Source: Streptohalobacillus salinus (GTDB lineage Bacteria > Bacillota > Bacilli > Bacillales > Amphibacillaceae). From it: 64,000 nucleotides of DNA. The notes below the pieces were generated by a model that worked only from the letters and a program-made list of their open reading frames with translations, ran no database searches and was not told the origin of the DNA. The DNA lies in NCBI RefSeq assembly GCF_003201605.1, contig NZ_QJJR01000007.1, positions 1-64,000 on the forward strand. The letters are read 5' to 3'. The position numbers and the translations under genes are program-made. Below are positions 1 to 10,601 of this stretch, in pieces; positions within the stretch are counted from its first letter, which is position 1, and every line of letters starts with the position of its first letter.

Positions 1-182
1 TCCTAACTTATTTGTTTAGTCACTCATAAGTATAGCGCATTTACATGGCTTTTTTAATATCTAATGGGATTATGCATTTCATTTTACAACAGACCTTCTT
101 TAAATTAAGTGTCAAACTCGAGATAAAAACCATAAAACCTCAAATCATTTCCACAATATTCCCAAAATAACTATTCATTATA

Positions 183-395
183 TTAAAATTCGCGTTTTTT
201 ATATTCATATTCCCTAATTTTATTTCTCTTTTTTTTGTAATAAATATTTCTTAAAGTTCCTGTTAAGATACTCAATGACAAAATAATTAAATTTAAAAAA
301 TGATTAGATATTTTATTAGCAAAAAAAACATAAAGAAGCATAGAGGTAATCATGATGAAAATTAAAAGAAACCAATCGATTCTAGTGAATTTCAA
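183..395 (-). CDS. Small hypothetical membrane protein (70 aa)
   Basis: I do not recognise the family. The product has two hydrophobic stretches (about residues 8-26 and 31-46) and a very basic, Lys/Arg-rich C-terminal tail with one acidic patch, so it should be a two-pass membrane protein with a cytoplasmic tail. It starts at TTG, nine bases after a strong AAAGGAGG, which is the main reason to believe it is real. The surrounding DNA is very AT-rich. It stands alone, with no operon partner in view. Confidence 0.5.
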   Translation of the reverse strand: MKFTRIDWFLLIFIMITSMLLYVFFANKISNHFLNLIILSLSILTGTLRNIYYKKKRNKIREYEYKKREF

Positions 396-561
396 TATTA
401 ACTTCCTCCTTTACAAGGATAATATATAGTAAAAATATTTCTCACTTTCTTATTTCAATTCTATATTTTTTCAAAATAAAAGCAAGATAATATATCCTTA
501 CGTAACCTCTGTATATTCTTTTATATGATCGTTTTATGGACAAGGACACGCATCATCAGAA

Positions 562-614
562 ATAATAAAAACCAATCTTAGTAACATCCTCACGATGTTT
601 AAAAGATTGGTTTA
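562..614 (-). terminator. Rho-independent terminator of the flavodoxin gene
   Basis: Inverted repeat AACCAATCTT / AAGATTGGTT with a second inner pairing (AACATC/GATGTT). On the minus strand it is followed by TTTTATTATTT. It lies just after the flavodoxin stop. Confidence 0.75.
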
Positions 615-622
615 AATTACAC

Positions 623-1069
623 CTATTTAGTTGCATTAAGAAATGTATCCGCAAGGGCGTGAACCTGTTTAATATCTTCACCATCTGGCGCCAAATCAAC
701 TTTTAGATACTCACCAACAACCGTCGCACCTTGCGCAGTGAATTTATCAGCTAATATATCTAAAGCAACACCATATAACGGATAAAACGAGTCACAAGAC
801 CCAAACAGACTAAAGATTTTCCCTGATAGGTCTTCATCATCCAACTCATCATAAAAATCTTCTAGCTCAAATGGTAATTCACCATCCCCGTAAGTGTACG
901 AGCCAAATAAGATGGCATCATAATCCGTTAAGTCAAACGCAAAAAAATCATCATGATTAATATGGTAAGATTGATACTCAACGGAATGTTTATCAAAATA
1001 CGCTTTAAACTCTTCGGCGATCATTTCCGTATTACCGGTCATACTCGCATATACGATTGCAATCTTCAT
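623..1069 (-). CDS. fld: Flavodoxin
   Basis: A short-chain flavodoxin of 148 residues, the normal length. The N-terminal phosphate-binding loop YASMTGNTEMIA (residues 8-19) is the FMN site, followed by the acidic surface typical of these electron carriers and the GSYTYGDGELP loop (about residues 57-67) that packs on the flavin. It is a soluble low-potential electron carrier. It follows proC by 53 bases on the same strand and has its own terminator, so the two may be cotranscribed. In a fermenter with PflA nearby, it could supply electrons to radical-SAM enzymes; that link is inference. Confidence 0.9.
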   Translation of the reverse strand: MKIAIVYASMTGNTEMIAEEFKAYFDKHSVEYQSYHINHDDFFAFDLTDYDAILFGSYTYGDGELPFELEDFYDELDDEDLSGKIFSLFGSCDSFYPLYGVALDILADKFTAQGATVVGEYLKVDLAPDGEDIKQVHALADTFLNATK

Positions 1070-1122
1070 AACTTCACCTCACCATTATCATACGTGATAA
1101 TGATTTTGTCAGTCAAGGTTTT

Positions 1123-1920
1123 CTATTCATCTAATTCCGCACGCTCTAAACATGCTTCAATGACTTCACGCATCATTTCATCAAAATGATATTTTTCAAA
1201 AACTTGCAGACCACGTTCTGTTACGCCACCCGGACTCGCTACCTCATCCATCAAGTCTTGCGGACATTTAAGGTCAGATGTCAACATCTCCGCTGAACCT
1301 TTAATCATTTGCGCGATCAATTGCTTAGCAGTAACTTCTGATATACCACTTTTTTGCGCTTCTTTGATTAAATTATCAGCCATTCGGTAAATGAAGGCTG
1401 GGCCACTTCCAGTGATCGGCGTTAATGCATGCATCTGCGTCTCTGTTAATTTCTTGAATTGACCAATACTAAATAGAATCTTTTCAATATAATATTCATG
1501 TTGATCATTCACATGCTCACCTAAAGCGAACAAGGTCATTGATTGACCTTTGGCAGCTGCCGTATTTGGCATTAACCAGCTTACTGGCGTTCCTTCTGGT
1601 AAACGCTCCTGCATATAACTTACATCAATACCTGCAGCAACTGTTAAAATCAATTGTTTCTCAACAACTTCACTCAGTTCTGCCAGGACTTCATCATGTG
1701 CTTCTGGCGGCATCGCTAAAATTATAATATTTTGATCAGAAACGTGATTTTGCCATTGCTCAGTCGAATTAACTCCAAAGCGTGATTCAACCTCTTCTAA
1801 ACGTTCAACATTGCCATTATTACCAACTAAAACGTTCGTGAAACCCGCTTGTTTTAGACCTTTAATAATTGCCTGTGCCATTCGACCAGCGCCGACAATC
1901 AATATTTTTTCATCTGCCAT
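1123..1920 (-). CDS. proC: Pyrroline-5-carboxylate reductase
   Basis: Catalyses the last step of proline synthesis, NAD(P)H reduction of 1-pyrroline-5-carboxylate. The 265-residue length is standard. The N-terminal Rossmann motif is ILIVGAGRMAQAIIKG (residues 6-21). The C-terminal signature region TGSGPAFIYRMADNLIKEA and the DEVASPGGVT segment are typical of ProC. The ATG follows AGGAGTGG by about seven bases. It is not accompanied by proA or proB here. Confidence 0.92.
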   Translation of the reverse strand: MADEKILIVGAGRMAQAIIKGLKQAGFTNVLVGNNGNVERLEEVESRFGVNSTEQWQNHVSDQNIIILAMPPEAHDEVLAELSEVVEKQLILTVAAGIDVSYMQERLPEGTPVSWLMPNTAAAKGQSMTLFALGEHVNDQHEYYIEKILFSIGQFKKLTETQMHALTPITGSGPAFIYRMADNLIKEAQKSGISEVTAKQLIAQMIKGSAEMLTSDLKCPQDLMDEVASPGGVTERGLQVFEKYHFDEMMREVIEACLERAELDE

Positions 1921-2076
1921 GACTCACCACTCCTATAGTTAAATTATTCGATTCATTCCTTCGCGCTTACGTTACTTTAATACCCTTAATTAACCTTCAA
2001 GAAACGCATGCGCCAACGGAATCAATCACACTCCACTCTCTAATATAACGCACCCAAATGCATCAATGCAAGAACA

Positions 2077-2125
2077 AAAAGAACCCCTACTAGCTCGTTA
2101 TCTCTAGCAGGGATTCCGTTCTTCA
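2077..2125 (-). terminator. Terminator downstream of ohr
   Basis: An imperfect hairpin with CTAGCAGGG / CCCTACTAG arms, extended by GAAC/GTTC. It is followed by TTTTTGTTC on the minus strand, directly after the ohr stop. Confidence 0.65.
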
Positions 2126-2545
2126 TTATTTTGCAGTAACTTTCAACTCAACATCAATGTTGCCACGCGTTGCCTTAGAATACGGGCAGAAGTCATGAGC
2201 AAGTTTTGCTAAGTGCTCCGCTTCTTCTTGGTCAACACCTTTTATATCAACTTGCAATACGACACCTACTTTAAAGCCACCGTCACTTTCATCTTTCAAT
2301 AAACTTACATCAGCCGTTAGTGTGGAATCAATCTCTTTCTTTTCTCGATCAGCGATCAAGTTTAACGCGCCATCATAACAGGCTGCATAGCCCGCTGCAA
2401 AAAGTTGCTCTGGATTTGAACCTTTTTCGCTAGATCCTGATGCCGGGTCAACTAAATTCAAATCAATGATCCCATCATCTGATTTTACGTGACCTTTACG
2501 TCCACCTTTAGCTGTTGCGTGTGAAGTAAACATTACATTACTCAT
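2126..2545 (-). CDS. ohr: Organic hydroperoxide resistance protein (Ohr/OsmC family)
   Basis: Thiol peroxidase that reduces organic hydroperoxides. The two Ohr cysteines are present: AACYDGAL near residue 60 and DFCPYSKATRGN near residue 120. The block GSSEKGSNPEQLFAAGYAAC is diagnostic of Ohr over OsmC proper. An upstream GTG in frame overlaps the Shine-Dalgarno AAAGGAG, so I place the start at the ATG of MSNVMFTS, eleven bases after it, giving 139 residues. It is monocistronic, with a hairpin terminator behind it. Confidence 0.9.
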   Translation of the reverse strand: MSNVMFTSHATAKGGRKGHVKSDDGIIDLNLVDPASGSSEKGSNPEQLFAAGYAACYDGALNLIADREKKEIDSTLTADVSLLKDESDGGFKVGVVLQVDIKGVDQEEAEHLAKLAHDFCPYSKATRGNIDVELKVTAK

Positions 2546-2884
2546 TATTTGATCCACTCCTTTATATTTTTGCTACATATTATGTATACCTTTTTAGTCG
2601 GTTTTTAAACATCTATATTTAGAAACATTTTTTGTATGCGTCTTTCCATCACATTTCTAGTGATACACACCCATAACTTCTTCTGATTTGAATCAATAAA
2701 AAGATCTAGATCATTGATCTAGGGCAATCCCTACTAAGCTGATAGACATTATGAAGCTAAGCATAGTCTCAGGTATCTAAAAAGTTACAAACCGCATCAA
2801 TCGCTGACACACCAACAAATTTAGAGCGTCTCATCATCTTTTCAACTAGCGCTTTTCTTCACCACCAGGGATGCAACTAAAGAA
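2546..2884. other. Intergenic region upstream of ohr
   Basis: No convincing gene. It holds the ohr ribosome-binding site, a 13-base palindrome TACATATTATGTA close to the start (listed separately) and a perfect 17-base palindrome CTAGATCATTGATCTAG at 2706-2722, whose role I cannot assign. The rest is plain AT-rich sequence. Confidence 0.6.
2574..2586. promoter_or_regulatory. Palindrome in the ohr promoter, possible OhrR-type operator
   Basis: TACATA-T-TATGTA, about 29 bases upstream of the ohr ATG. The TACA...TGTA ends resemble the known OhrR operator (TACAATT/AATTGTA), although the spacing differs by two bases. No ohrR gene is in the window, so the assignment is tentative. Confidence 0.35.
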
Positions 2885-2922
2885 AAAAGTGCACCTTCTC
2901 TATTAAGAAGATACACCTTTGT
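2885..2922 (-). terminator. Terminator of the pflB-pflA operon
   Basis: Hairpin GTGTATCTTCT / AGAAGGTGCAC with a short loop, followed by TTTTTTC on the minus strand. It lies immediately after the pflA stop. Confidence 0.75.
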
Positions 2923-2924
2923 AT

Positions 2925-3671
2925 TTATGTTCGTACAATTGTTTTTTCTCGATTTAAAATTGCTTCCGCGTTTTTAACCCGTTCTTCTGATGGTGGTTCA
3001 ACACCTTCAAGCGGATAAGCTAGACCGAGATTTTCCCATTTATAAACACCAAGTTTGTGATAAGGTAAAACATCAATCCGCTCGACATTTGAAAGAGTCG
3101 CAATAAAGTCTGATAATCGTTGCAAGAGTTGATCATCATCACTGCCACCAGGTATGAGCACGTGACGCGCCCAAATCGGCACACCTTTTTCATCCAAATA
3201 CCGCGCCATGTCTAAGATATGTTGATTTGATACACCTGTTAATACCTTGTGTTTTTCATCATCAATTTGTTTAAAGTCGAATAAAATTAAATCGGTTACT
3301 TCCATTAACTTATCAAGCGTTTCAATGAAACGAGGGGCACGACTGAAACAACCACCTGATGAATCAATACACGTGTGAATGTCCAACTTTTTAAGTTCCG
3401 TGAATAATTCAAGTAAAAATTCCGCTTGAATTAACGGTTCACCACCACTAACTGTCACACCACCACCTGATGAATCAAAGAAGTCTTTGTAGGTCTTTAT
3501 GTCATCGACCAGTTCTTTAACGGTCATTTCTTTGCCACCTGACATTTTCCAGGTATCTGGATTATGGCAAAATTGACAACGCAATAAACAACCTTGTGTG
3601 AATATTATATAGCGTAAACCTGGACCATCTACGGTACCAAGCGTTTCAATTGAGTGAATGTTTCCTTTCAT
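2925..3671 (-). CDS. pflA: Pyruvate formate-lyase activating enzyme
   Basis: Radical-SAM enzyme that installs the glycyl radical on PflB. The CX3CX2C cluster motif GCLLRCQFCHNPD lies at residues 28-40 and the GGGVTVSGGEP segment binds SAM. Length 248 is typical. It starts 25 bases after the pflB stop, with AGGAGGG before the ATG, so pflB and pflA form one operon as in most Bacilli. Confidence 0.95.
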   Translation of the reverse strand: MKGNIHSIETLGTVDGPGLRYIIFTQGCLLRCQFCHNPDTWKMSGGKEMTVKELVDDIKTYKDFFDSSGGGVTVSGGEPLIQAEFLLELFTELKKLDIHTCIDSSGGCFSRAPRFIETLDKLMEVTDLILFDFKQIDDEKHKVLTGVSNQHILDMARYLDEKGVPIWARHVLIPGGSDDDQLLQRLSDFIATLSNVERIDVLPYHKLGVYKWENLGLAYPLEGVEPPSEERVKNAEAILNREKTIVRT

Positions 3672-3696
3672 GGTGTAACCCTCCTATACATGAACC

Positions 3697-5955
3697 TTAT
3701 AAGCTTTCGTGGAACGTACGGTTAATAACATCAATTTGCTGTTCTCTTGTCAACTTAACAAAGTTAACAGCGTAACCCGATACACGGATGGTTAATTGCG
3801 GATACTCTTCTGGATGTTCCATTGCATCCATCAATGTTTCACGGTCAAATACGTTAACATTTAAGTGATGACCATTTTTCTTAATATAACCATCAAGCAT
3901 TGCTGCTAGGTTTGTTTTTTGTGTATCATCATCTTTACCAAGTGCTTTTGGTACGATTGAGAATGTGTTAGAAATACCATCCATTGCGTACTCATATGGC
4001 ATTTTAGCAACTGACATAAGTGAAGCTAATGAACCGTTTGTGTCGCGACCATGAAGTGGGTTAGCACCCGGTGCAAATGGTTCGCCAGCACGACGTCCGT
4101 CAGGTGTATTACCTGTTTTCTTACCATAGACAACGTTAGATGTAATCGTAAGCAGTGATTGTGTATGAACTGAATCACGGTACGTTTTATGTTGTTTAAC
4201 TTTGTTCATGAAACGTTTCACTAAATCAGCAGCAATCATATCAACACGATCATCATTGTTACCGTATTTAGGGAAGTCGCCTTCTACTTCGTAATCAACA
4301 ACTAAACCATCTTCATCACGAATGGTACGAACTTTTGCAAATTTGATTGCACTTAATGAATCAGCTACTACTGAAAGACCCGCAATACCACACGCCATTG
4401 TGCGGAATACTTCACGATCATGAAGCGCCATTTCAATTCTTTCATAGCTGTACTTATCGTGCATGTAGTGAATGATATTTAAGGCATTAACATAAACGCC
4501 TGATAACCAATCTAACATTGTGTCGTATTTACCCATTACTTCATCAAAATCTAAGTACTCAGAAGTGATCGGTGCGAATCCTGGCGCTACTTGCGCTTTA
4601 GATTTCTCATCAACACCACCATTGATTGAGTAAAGTAAGGCTTTTGCTAAGTTTACACGTGCACCAAAGAATTGCATTTGTTTACCAATACGCATGGCAG
4701 ATACACAACAAGCAATACCATAGTCATCGCCATAGTGACCGCGCATTAAATCGTCATTTTCATATTGAATTGAACTTGATTGAATTGACATTTTCGCGCA
4801 ATATTTTTTATAGTTCTCAGGTAATTTTTCTGACCAAAGTACAGTTAAGTTTGGCTCAGGTGCTGGACCTAAGTTATCTAATGTGTGCAAGAAACGGTAT
4901 GAGTTTTTCGTAACTAACGAACGACCATCTTCTGCCATACCTGCTAGAGATTCCGTTACCCACGTTGGGTCACCTGAGAATAATTCATTGTATTCAGGCG
5001 TTCTTGCGAATTTAACAAGACGTAACTTCATAACAAAGTGATCAACGAGTTCTTGTGCTTCTTCTTCAGTCATCACACCATTAGCGATATCACGTTCAAT
5101 GTAAATATCTAAGAATGTAGATGTCCGGCCAAGACTCATTGCTGCACCGTTTTGTTCTTTAACCGCTGCCAGATAGCCAAGGTATAACCATTGGAATGCT
5201 TCTTGCGCGTTTTGAGCTGGTTTAGAAATATCGAAACCATAAATTTTACCTAATTGCTTTAATTCTTGTAGGGCACGGTATTGTTCTGAATGCTCTTCAC
5301 GATCACGAATAACATCGTCACTCATCACACCATTACCACCGATTAAATCATAATCAGCTTTTTTCATTTCTAATAATTTATCGATACCGTAAAGGGCTAC
5401 ACGACGGTAATCACCGATGATACGTCCACGTCCATAAGCATCTGGTAAACCTGTTACGATACCTGCGCGACGCGCTGCACGAATTTCTGCATTATAAGCA
5501 TCGAATACACCTTGATTGTGTGTCTTACGATATTCAGTAAAGATTTTTTCTACTTCTTCATCTAATTTATAGCCATAAGATTCAGCAGATACAGATGCCA
5601 TGCGGATACCGCCGAATGGTTGAAGTGAACGTTTGAAAGGAATATCCGTTTGAACACCGACAACTTTTTCAAGACCTTCATCTAAATAACCGGCATCGTG
5701 TGAAGTAATTGTTGAGACAATTTTCGTATCAAGATCGTATACGCCACCACGTTCACGTTCTTCTTTTGTTAAATGCATTACTTTATCCCAAAGTTTAGTT
5801 GTGTTATCAGTAGGGCCCACTAAGAATGATTCGTCACCTTCATATTCTGTAAAGTTCTTGATAATAAAGTCACGTACATCAATCTCTTTTTGCCATCTAC
5901 CTTCACGGAAACCGTTCCAAGCGCTGTTCATTGTTACTTCTTCTGCAGTTTTCAT
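3697..5955 (-). CDS. pflB: Formate acetyltransferase (pyruvate formate-lyase)
   Basis: Converts pyruvate and CoA to acetyl-CoA and formate under anaerobic conditions. It is 752 residues. The catalytic double cysteine is in [14 protein letters not shown] and the glycyl-radical motif RVSGYAV near the C-terminus puts the radical on Gly727. The start has AAGGAGG seven bases upstream. The upstream region holds a Rex-like operator and a TATACC/GGTATA palindrome, consistent with redox control. With AdhE it forms the acetyl-CoA to ethanol route. Confidence 0.97.
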   Translation of the reverse strand: MKTAEEVTMNSAWNGFREGRWQKEIDVRDFIIKNFTEYEGDESFLVGPTDNTTKLWDKVMHLTKEERERGGVYDLDTKIVSTITSHDAGYLDEGLEKVVGVQTDIPFKRSLQPFGGIRMASVSAESYGYKLDEEVEKIFTEYRKTHNQGVFDAYNAEIRAARRAGIVTGLPDAYGRGRIIGDYRRVALYGIDKLLEMKKADYDLIGGNGVMSDDVIRDREEHSEQYRALQELKQLGKIYGFDISKPAQNAQEAFQWLYLGYLAAVKEQNGAAMSLGRTSTFLDIYIERDIANGVMTEEEAQELVDHFVMKLRLVKFARTPEYNELFSGDPTWVTESLAGMAEDGRSLVTKNSYRFLHTLDNLGPAPEPNLTVLWSEKLPENYKKYCAKMSIQSSSIQYENDDLMRGHYGDDYGIACCVSAMRIGKQMQFFGARVNLAKALLYSINGGVDEKSKAQVAPGFAPITSEYLDFDEVMGKYDTMLDWLSGVYVNALNIIHYMHDKYSYERIEMALHDREVFRTMACGIAGLSVVADSLSAIKFAKVRTIRDEDGLVVDYEVEGDFPKYGNNDDRVDMIAADLVKRFMNKVKQHKTYRDSVHTQSLLTITSNVVYGKKTGNTPDGRRAGEPFAPGANPLHGRDTNGSLASLMSVAKMPYEYAMDGISNTFSIVPKALGKDDDTQKTNLAAMLDGYIKKNGHHLNVNVFDRETLMDAMEHPEEYPQLTIRVSGYAVNFVKLTREQQIDVINRTFHESL

Positions 5956-6018
5956 TCCGCTACCTCCTTGAATTTTATATCACATGATCTTTTGATTAAT
6001 TAACTTATACTAACAGTA

Positions 6019-6034
6019 TATACCGTTTGGTATA
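6019..6034. promoter_or_regulatory. Perfect palindrome TATACC-N4-GGTATA upstream of pflB
   Basis: TATACCGTTTGGTATA lies 64-79 bases upstream of the pflB ATG, next to the Rex-like site. Such a short perfect repeat near a promoter is probably a regulator site; the regulator is unknown. Confidence 0.4.
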
Positions 6035-6041
6035 AAAAATA

Positions 6042-6059
6042 AAGTGAAACCCATCACAT
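6042..6059. promoter_or_regulatory. Rex-like operator upstream of pflB
   Basis: AAGTGA-AACCCA-TCACAT matches the Rex consensus TTGTGA-N6-TCACAA at 9 of 12 half-site positions, with the exact six-base spacer. Rex is the NADH/NAD-sensing repressor of fermentation genes in Gram-positive bacteria. A better match lies ahead of the adhE operon in the same window, which supports the reading. Confidence 0.55.
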
Positions 6060-6399
6060 TTTAAAACTGTTATAGTGAATGTTCATAATTTGTTCAAATT
6101 TTATTACGGTAAAGGATTTCACTAATGTCATACTTTTAAATCTATTAAAAACACTGATTTCATAAGGTTTAACCTAGTGACTTAGATACTCTAAATAACC
6201 TTAGAAAGTGATAACAACAAACCTGTATTACTCTGTTATAGTTTTTGTATACATCTATATTAATACAGTAAAACGTTTTCAATAACCTCTCATTTCCCTA
6301 GCTAACTCACTAAAATGATTTTTAATCAGCTTCATTAGTTGCTTATTACTTTACAACGTTTTTAAAAGGAATCATTATATGAGTTAGGAGGCGATAATA

Positions 6400-7563
6400 T
6401 TGAACAACTTTACATTTCATAACCCAACAAAATTAATTTTTGGAAAAGGTACACTCACCCAACTCGCGGATGAGGTTAGACCTTATGGAAAGAACGTTTT
6501 ACTTGTATATGGCGGTGGCAGCATCAAGCGCAATGGTATTTACGCTGACGTATTGGCTGAGCTCGAAAAAATTGATGCACATGTTACCGAGCTTTCAGGC
6601 GTTGAGCCTAACCCACGTTTAGCAACGGTCAGAAAAGGCATTGAGCTCGTTGAATCCCATCAGATTGACTTCATCCTTGCCGTAGGTGGTGGTAGTACAA
6701 TTGACTGCACAAAAGCAATTGCTGTTGGCGCAAAATCAACAGATGATATTTGGGATATTATTTCTAAGAAAGGGCAGGCTACGGATGCCGTACCATTCGG
6801 TACCGTTTTGACCTTGGCTGCAACTGGGTCTGAAATGAACGCCGGATCGGTTATTACAAATTGGGATACCAATGAGAAATTTGGTTGGGGAAGCCCTTAC
6901 GCATACCCAACATTTTCAATTTTAGATCCTGCGCATACGCTATCCGTACCCGAAGACCAAACCATTTACGGAATTGTTGACATTATGTCCCATGCACTTG
7001 AACATTACTTCCACCACGAAACGACACCGCTACAAGATTATATGGTTGAAGGTATCCTTAAGACAGTAATTGAAACCGGACCAAAATTAATGAGTGACCT
7101 AGACAACGTCGATCATCGCGCTACAATTCTTTATGCAGGAACCATGGCACTAAACGGCATGGTAAGCATGGGGTATCACGGCGATTGGGCGACACATAAT
7201 TTAGAGCACGCCGTCTCTGCTGTTCATGACATTCCGCATGGTGGTGGTCTAGCCATTCTCTTCCCTCACTGGATGGAACATGTTTTAGAAACTGATGTCG
7301 ATCGTTTTAAACAAATGGCGACACGCGTCTTTGGTCTAGAACAAGGTCACATGTCAGATCATGAATTTGCTTTATGTGGAATTCAACGATTACGCGCATT
7401 TTGGACATCAATTGGCGCACCCGTTTCATTTAAAGATTATGAAATTGATGCTTCAACGATTGAAGAAATGGCTGATCATACTGTCCGTTTAAGCGATAGC
7501 TTCGGTGGCTTTAAATCATTAAATCGTGCTGATGCAGTTGCAATTTATCAAGCTAGCCTCTAA
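6400..7563 (+). CDS. Iron-containing alcohol dehydrogenase (butanol dehydrogenase-like)
   Basis: A 387-residue group III alcohol dehydrogenase of the BdhA/YugJ type, acting on primary alcohols and aldehydes with NAD(P)H. The nucleotide-binding [13 protein letters not shown] lies near residue 95, and the metal-ligand region includes [11 protein letters not shown] and [12 protein letters not shown]. The start is TTG, seven bases after TTAGGAGG. It is transcribed away from pflB and faces adhE across a shared terminator. It probably disposes of reductant during fermentation; the true substrate is not visible. Confidence 0.9.
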   Translation: MNNFTFHNPTKLIFGKGTLTQLADEVRPYGKNVLLVYGGGSIKRNGIYADVLAELEKIDAHVTELSGVEPNPRLATVRKGIELVESHQIDFILAVGGGSTIDCTKAIAVGAKSTDDIWDIISKKGQATDAVPFGTVLTLAATGSEMNAGSVITNWDTNEKFGWGSPYAYPTFSILDPAHTLSVPEDQTIYGIVDIMSHALEHYFHHETTPLQDYMVEGILKTVIETGPKLMSDLDNVDHRATILYAGTMALNGMVSMGYHGDWATHNLEHAVSAVHDIPHGGGLAILFPHWMEHVLETDVDRFKQMATRVFGLEQGHMSDHEFALCGIQRLRAFWTSIGAPVSFKDYEIDASTIEEMADHTVRLSDSFGGFKSLNRADAVAIYQASL

Positions 7564-7592
7564 ACACCTAAGTAATCATTAGCTATTAAAGT

Positions 7593-7627
7593 AAAACCCC
7601 TTCGTTGACTAGGACGAAGGGGTTTTT
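7593..7627. terminator. Bidirectional terminator between adh and adhE
   Basis: Near-perfect hairpin AAAACCCCTTCGT / CGAAGGGGTTTTT with U-tracts on both strands, serving the two convergent genes. Confidence 0.9.
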
Positions 7628-7659
7628 GGTATATAACTATTTAAAAGGGGAAACTTAAA

Positions 7660-10269
7660 TTACTTACCTACAAAGGCATTGCGGTAGACATCAGCAAGTT
7701 CTGTTACTAACGGCAATTTAGGGTTTGCCGTTGTACATTGATCTTCAAACGCACGATCTGCTAGATAATCCACACGTGCTTCAAATTCTTTTTTGTCGAC
7801 GCCGTTTTCAGCGATTGACATTGGGATGTTTAATTTTTTCGCTAAATCATAGACTGCATTTACTAAACTTTCAACGCCTTCTTCAGTAGTTTTAGCTGGT
7901 AATCCTAATGATTGTGCAATTTCTGCATAGCGTTTATCTGCTACGAAGTGCTCATATTTAGGGAACGAGTTGAATTTTGTTGGTTTTTTCGCATTGTAAC
8001 GAATAACATGCGGCATAAGAATTGCATTAGCACGACCGTGTGCAATATGGAATTCAGCACCTAGTTTGTGCGCTAAACTATGGTTAATACCTAAGAATGC
8101 GTTGGCAAAAGCCATACCCGCAAGCGCTGAAGCGTTGTGCATTTTCTCACGCGCAAATTCATTAGATCCGTCTTTGTATGCTGTAACTAAGTTATCAAAG
8201 ACCAATTTGATTGCTTTCATTGCCAAACCATCAGTGTAATCATTAGCTAAAACCGACACATATGCTTCAATTGCGTGTGTTAATACATCCATACCTGTAT
8301 CAGCTGTGATGACTGGTGGTACTGTCATAACAAACTGTGGATCGATAATCGCAACATCTGGTGTTAATGCATAATCCGCTAATGGATATTTAATGTTGTT
8401 TTCTTTGTCAGTGATTACAGTAAACGGTGTAACCTCAGAACCAGTACCTGATGTCGTCGGAATCGCAACAAATTGTGCTTTGTTTCCTAACTCAGGGAAT
8501 TTATAGACACGTTTACGAATATCCAAGAATTTTTGTTTAATGCCATCAAATTCAGTATCTGGGTGTTCATGGAATAACCACATACCTTTAGCGGCATCCA
8601 TTGCAGAACCACCACCTAAAGCGATGATAACATCTGGCTCAAATGCGTCCATTGCTGCCGTACCACGCATAACTGTTTCTTTTGATGGATCCGGCTCTAC
8701 ATCTGAGAAGATTTCACAGTGTACATAGTCCGAACGCTTACGTAAGTGATACAACACTTTATCAACGTAACCTAATTTAACCATCATTGGATCAGTTACG
8801 ATCATTGCTTTTGTGATCTTAGGCATTTTTTGTAAATATTGAATTGAATTTTTCTCAAAGTAAATTTTTTCAGGAACTTTAAACCATTGCATATTATTAT
8901 TCCTTCTCGCTAGTTTTTTAATGTTAATTAAGTTTGCTGCACCAACGTTTTGTGATACTGAGTTTCCACCGTAAGAACCACAACCTAGCGTTAATGATGG
9001 AAGGTAAGCATTATAGATATCACCAATCGCTCCTTGTGATGACGGTGCATTCGTAATTAGACGACCCGCTTTCATACGTTTAGCGAATTGATCAATCACG
9101 TCTTGATCATTTGAGTGAATAACTGCAGAGTGACCTAAACCACCGAATTCTAGCATTTCTTCTGAGCGAGTCAAACCTTCTTCTGTGCTATTTACTTTGT
9201 AAGCAGCAAGAACTGGGCTTAATTTCTCGCGAGATAGTGGATGATCTGGACCAACGCCTGTTAATTCAGCAACAAGAATCTTAGTATCTTCTGGTACTTT
9301 AACGCCTGCCATTTCAGCAATTAGTACTGGTTTCATCCCCACAATTTTAGGGTTAACAGCACAAGTATCTTCGTTAATGACAAGTTTTTCTACTTTAGCT
9401 TTTTCAGCTGGTGTTAAGAAGTGAACTTTGTTATTAATCATTTCTTGTTTAACTTCGTCATAGATTTCTTTATCAGCAATAACCGCTTGTTCTGATGCAC
9501 AAATCATACCATTATCAAATGTTTTTGACATAATAAGATCATTTACAGAACGCTTAATGTTTGCTGTCTTTTCAATGTAGCACGGAACGTTCCCTGCACC
9601 GACACCAAGCGCTGGTTTACCAGAGCTGTATGCTGATTTAACCATGCCTGGACCACCTGTTGCAAGAATTGTTGCGACACCAGGGTGTTTCATTAATGCT
9701 TGAGTTCCTTCAATTGAAGGCTTTTCAACCCATTGAATACAGTTTTCAGGAGCGCCGGCTTTTACTGCTGCTTCATATAAAATACGAGCTGCTTCTGAAC
9801 TACATTTTTGCGCGCCTGGGTGGAATGCAAAGATGATTGGGTTTCCAGTTTTAATTGAAATTAGTGATTTAAACATTGCTGTTGATGTTGGGTTTGTTAC
9901 TGGTGTAACACCTGCAACAACACCGATTGGTTCAGCGATTTCTACAACACCATCATGTTCGTTTTCACTAATCACACCAATTGTGCGATCGTACTTGATG
10001 TTGTGGTAAACATATTCAGTTGCAAAGATGTTTTTGATGATCTTATCTTCATAAACACCACGCCCTGTTTCTTCAACCGCTAATTTCGCAAGGTACATGT
10101 GCTTGTCAAGACCAGCTAGTGCCATTGCTTTTACGATATCATTGATTTGATCTTGGTCTAGCTTTCTCATTTCTGCTAGTGCCTGTTGTGCGTTTGTAGC
10201 TAGTTTGTCAATCGCTTCTGCTACTGTTGGTTCTTTTACTTCATTTTTTTTGTCTGTTTTTGTGACCAT
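7660..10269 (-). CDS. adhE: Bifunctional acetaldehyde-CoA/alcohol dehydrogenase
   Basis: Reduces acetyl-CoA to acetaldehyde and then ethanol, reoxidising two NADH. At 869 residues it is full length. The N-terminal CoA-acylating aldehyde dehydrogenase has its cysteine in [10 protein letters not shown] (about residue 250). The C-terminal Fe-dependent alcohol dehydrogenase has [14 protein letters not shown] and the ligand histidines in LTHAIEAY and [19 protein letters not shown]. The family is known to form spirosomes. TAGGAGG precedes the ATG. It lies 55 bases after a small unknown gene and probably shares its promoter. Confidence 0.97.
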   Translation of the reverse strand: MVTKTDKKNEVKEPTVAEAIDKLATNAQQALAEMRKLDQDQINDIVKAMALAGLDKHMYLAKLAVEETGRGVYEDKIIKNIFATEYVYHNIKYDRTIGVISENEHDGVVEIAEPIGVVAGVTPVTNPTSTAMFKSLISIKTGNPIIFAFHPGAQKCSSEAARILYEAAVKAGAPENCIQWVEKPSIEGTQALMKHPGVATILATGGPGMVKSAYSSGKPALGVGAGNVPCYIEKTANIKRSVNDLIMSKTFDNGMICASEQAVIADKEIYDEVKQEMINNKVHFLTPAEKAKVEKLVINEDTCAVNPKIVGMKPVLIAEMAGVKVPEDTKILVAELTGVGPDHPLSREKLSPVLAAYKVNSTEEGLTRSEEMLEFGGLGHSAVIHSNDQDVIDQFAKRMKAGRLITNAPSSQGAIGDIYNAYLPSLTLGCGSYGGNSVSQNVGAANLINIKKLARRNNNMQWFKVPEKIYFEKNSIQYLQKMPKITKAMIVTDPMMVKLGYVDKVLYHLRKRSDYVHCEIFSDVEPDPSKETVMRGTAAMDAFEPDVIIALGGGSAMDAAKGMWLFHEHPDTEFDGIKQKFLDIRKRVYKFPELGNKAQFVAIPTTSGTGSEVTPFTVITDKENNIKYPLADYALTPDVAIIDPQFVMTVPPVITADTGMDVLTHAIEAYVSVLANDYTDGLAMKAIKLVFDNLVTAYKDGSNEFAREKMHNASALAGMAFANAFLGINHSLAHKLGAEFHIAHGRANAILMPHVIRYNAKKPTKFNSFPKYEHFVADKRYAEIAQSLGLPAKTTEEGVESLVNAVYDLAKKLNIPMSIAENGVDKKEFEARVDYLADRAFEDQCTTANPKLPLVTELADVYRNAFVGK

Positions 10270-10324
10270 TGTGTTAGCCTCCTAATATTGTATGTGAAAT
10301 TATGAGCAATAAAGCTCAAAAAAA

Positions 10325-10561
10325 TTAAACGAAATTCATAACCGACGGGTTGCGAGGAATTTTAACAAATGAAACATCATTGATCAATCGTGTATTGTTT
10401 TTAATTACAACAACATGCTGATCTGTCCAGATAAAATTCGGAATGTCTTTACCCTCTTCTAAGCTCATTGCTTCGAATCGGTCATCGACATGTGCTTCAA
10501 AAAACTCTTGCGTATAAAATTCAGCATCAGTACCAAAGTCTCTCCACTCTGTTAATATCAT
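10325..10561 (-). CDS. Unknown 78-residue protein encoded ahead of adhE
   Basis: I do not recognise the family. The product is acidic, soluble, with no membrane segment or signal peptide, and has a pattern suggesting helix then a small beta region (HVVVIKNNTRLINDVSFVKI). It has a very strong ribosome-binding site (GAGGGGGG, seven bases before ATG), so it is very likely translated. It is the first gene of the transcript reading into adhE, behind cre-like and Rex-like sites. A role linked to AdhE or redox balance is inference from position alone. Confidence 0.7.
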   Translation of the reverse strand: MILTEWRDFGTDAEFYTQEFFEAHVDDRFEAMSLEEGKDIPNFIWTDQHVVVIKNNTRLINDVSFVKIPRNPSVMNFV

Positions 10562-10601
10562 TTTATACCCCCCTCGTTCTTTCTGATTTCATCATATCAT
10601 C

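Larger units (their letters stand above)
5956..6399. other. Divergent control region between pflB and the Fe-alcohol dehydrogenase
   Basis: 444 bases without a gene. It contains the pflB ribosome-binding site, a perfect 16-base palindrome, a Rex-like operator, a weak cre-like element (GTAAAACGTTTTCA at 6268-6281, two mismatches) and the TTAGGAGG of the plus-strand gene. The rest is AT-rich. Confidence 0.6.

Noticed and set aside
4626-4913. 95-codon plus-strand open frame inside pflB
   Set aside because: Antisense shadow of a strongly conserved gene, with no ribosome site.
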